Shown here: positions 5,872 through 6,625 of the stretch, piece by piece
Numbering within the stretch: the stretch's first letter is position 1
Layout: each line of letters opens with the position of its first letter
Assembly: GCA_030640695.1 (NCBI GenBank)
Contig: DAOWIX010000057.1
Coordinates: 1 to 6,625, forward strand
Source of the DNA: Deltaproteobacteria bacterium
Lineage (GTDB): Bacteria; Desulfobacterota; Anaeroferrophillalia; Anaeroferrophillales; Tharpellaceae
Direction: 5' to 3'
DNA: 6,625 nt
Program-made: the position numbers and the translations under genes
Notes under the pieces: generated by a model
Seen by the model: only the letters and a program-made list of their open reading frames with translations
Told to the model about the DNA's origin: nothing
The model's database searches: none

Positions 5872-6625
5872 ATGGCAAAAATTATTATAGCTTGTAGTAA
5901 GAAGCCGCTCGCAGCTTTTATTGAGACAGAACTGGTATCTTGCGATGTCGATTGCCGGATTGCTGTTGACGCGGTTCAATTGATGACATTGGTTGTCGAG
6001 TTTAAGCCAGATGTGTTGCTTTTTGACTCTGCATTTCCCTCTTCTGACGAGAGTTTAACATTGCTTGGAGAGTTGCGGAGCAATAGTCCAAAGACTCCGA
6101 TTGTTGGGATTTTTGAGCCCTTTGAGGACGATCAGGATGGAGTCCGAGAGAGTTTCCCCTCTGAAAATATTTTGGCGTTGCCTTTTGCTGGGGATGATTT
6201 GCGTGAAAGGTTGAAGCAGGCGGCCGACCTGGAGATAACTAAAAAGAGTGTTGTGCAAGACTTGGAAGAGGACGAAGAGATGGCTAAGCCGCAAGCGGTT
6301 CCGGTTGAAGTATTTGAACTTACTGAAATTATCGAAGAAGGCCTGCCCCTTGATGAGATCCCCGGGATTGATGATGGTAAGGCGTCAGAATTTCTTCTGG
6401 ACGTTGCTTCAGATGAAGCCGAGATGGTGGATGCGGAGTCTAAAGGTGAGATTCTGGATGATCTTGAACTGGATGGTTTTAGCGATACTTTGGATGATTT
6501 TGATTCTGATTTTGTTGAATCCGCAGGAGTTGAACCCGATGGCGATAAGGTCGGAGATGCCGGATTTGGTGCGGTAGTTGAAGAGAGCTTGGAGGTTCAA
6601 CCTGAGGAGGAAAATATTATTGAGA
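5872..6625 (+). CDS. Receiver-like domain protein with acidic low-complexity tail (3' end outside window)
   Basis: The frame from ATG 5872 stays open for 251 codons to the window edge. A TGA at 5860-5862 in the same frame rules out an earlier start, although the purine-rich stretch before the ATG (TAAGAG, 5864-5869) is a poor and too-close ribosome binding site. Residues 1-118 have the alternating strand/helix pattern of a receiver: AKIIIACSKK as strand 1, KPDVLLFDSAFP as strand 3 with D52 at the phospho-Asp position, TPIVGIFEP as strand 4, and NILALPFAGDDL as the final strand, where the usual Lys of the KPF motif is Leu. The acidic pair after strand 1 is replaced by C-S-K-K. From about 128 the protein is rich in Asp/Glu, with ELTEIIEEG (149-157) and an LDD/DFD-rich patch (about 194-214). 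It is probably a cytoplasmic signalling or scaffold protein whose later domains lie outside the window; the family is not recognised. Confidence 0.85.
   Translation, partial: MAKIIIACSKKPLAAFIETELVSCDVDCRIAVDAVQLMTLVVEFKPDVLLFDSAFPSSDESLTLLGELRSNSPKTPIVGIFEPFEDDQDGVRESFPSENILALPFAGDDLRERLKQAADLEITKKSVVQDLEEDEEMAKPQAVPVEVFELTEIIEEGLPLDEIPGIDDGKASEFLLDVASDEAEMVDAESKGEILDDLELDGFSDTLDDFDSDFVESAGVEPDGDKVGDAGFGAVVEESLEVQPEEENIIE

Noticed and set aside
6248..6577. 109-codon + strand reading frame inside the acidic-tail gene
   Set aside because: It is an out-of-phase reading of the GAT/GAG-rich acidic tail, giving low-complexity Met/Leu/Ile/Trp-rich sequence.
1..6625. CRISPR array, tRNA, insertion sequence or phage genes
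   Set aside because: No regularly spaced repeats, cloverleaf-like sequence, transposase or integrase motifs, or terminal inverted repeats were seen on either strand.

Overview
The window is a stretch of ordinary bacterial chromosome with all genes on the + strand, tightly packed and roughly half GC by eye. It holds two complete genes and two genes cut by the window edges. There is no tRNA, rRNA, CRISPR array, transposase or integrase. A sigma-54 activator with a Fis-type DNA-binding end, a long TPR protein with a Pro/Glu-rich linker, and receiver-like proteins with acidic tails together suggest a Gram-negative bacterium of the Desulfuromonadales/Geobacter type (Desulfobacterota). That placement is inference from gene content and style, not from a marker gene.

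Layout. Bases 1-2292 carry the C-terminal 763 codons of a large TPR-repeat protein whose start lies upstream of the window; the frame is open from base 1, so the ATG at 154 is probably internal. Bases 2262-3698 carry a sigma-54-dependent response regulator that overlaps the TPR gene by 31 bp, so the two are probably co-transcribed and translationally coupled. Its AAA+ and HTH parts look intact, but its receiver domain lacks the phosphoacceptor Asp. After a 132-bp gap, bases 3831-5741 encode a secreted V8-like (S1B) serine protease with a signal peptide, a long Cys-containing pro-region, a complete His/Asp/Ser triad with Glu-specificity residues, and two tandem copies of a C-terminal beta-rich domain. 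After a 130-bp gap with two predicted hairpins, bases 5872-6625 hold the 5' part of a gene that runs off the right edge. It encodes a receiver-like domain followed by a strongly acidic low-complexity tail.

How they fit together. The TPR protein and the activator form a plausible regulatory pair, with the TPR protein as scaffold or signal input and the activator as output at sigma-54 promoters. The C-terminal HTH resembles that of FlgR/FlrC-type flagellar activators, but no flagellar structural gene is in view. The protease has its own ribosome binding site and may be a separate unit. The most noteworthy feature is the presence of two receiver-like domains with different losses: the activator keeps the conserved Lys but lacks the Asp, and the acidic-tail protein keeps an Asp but lacks the acidic pocket and the Lys. 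I see no clearly new defence or mobile system here.
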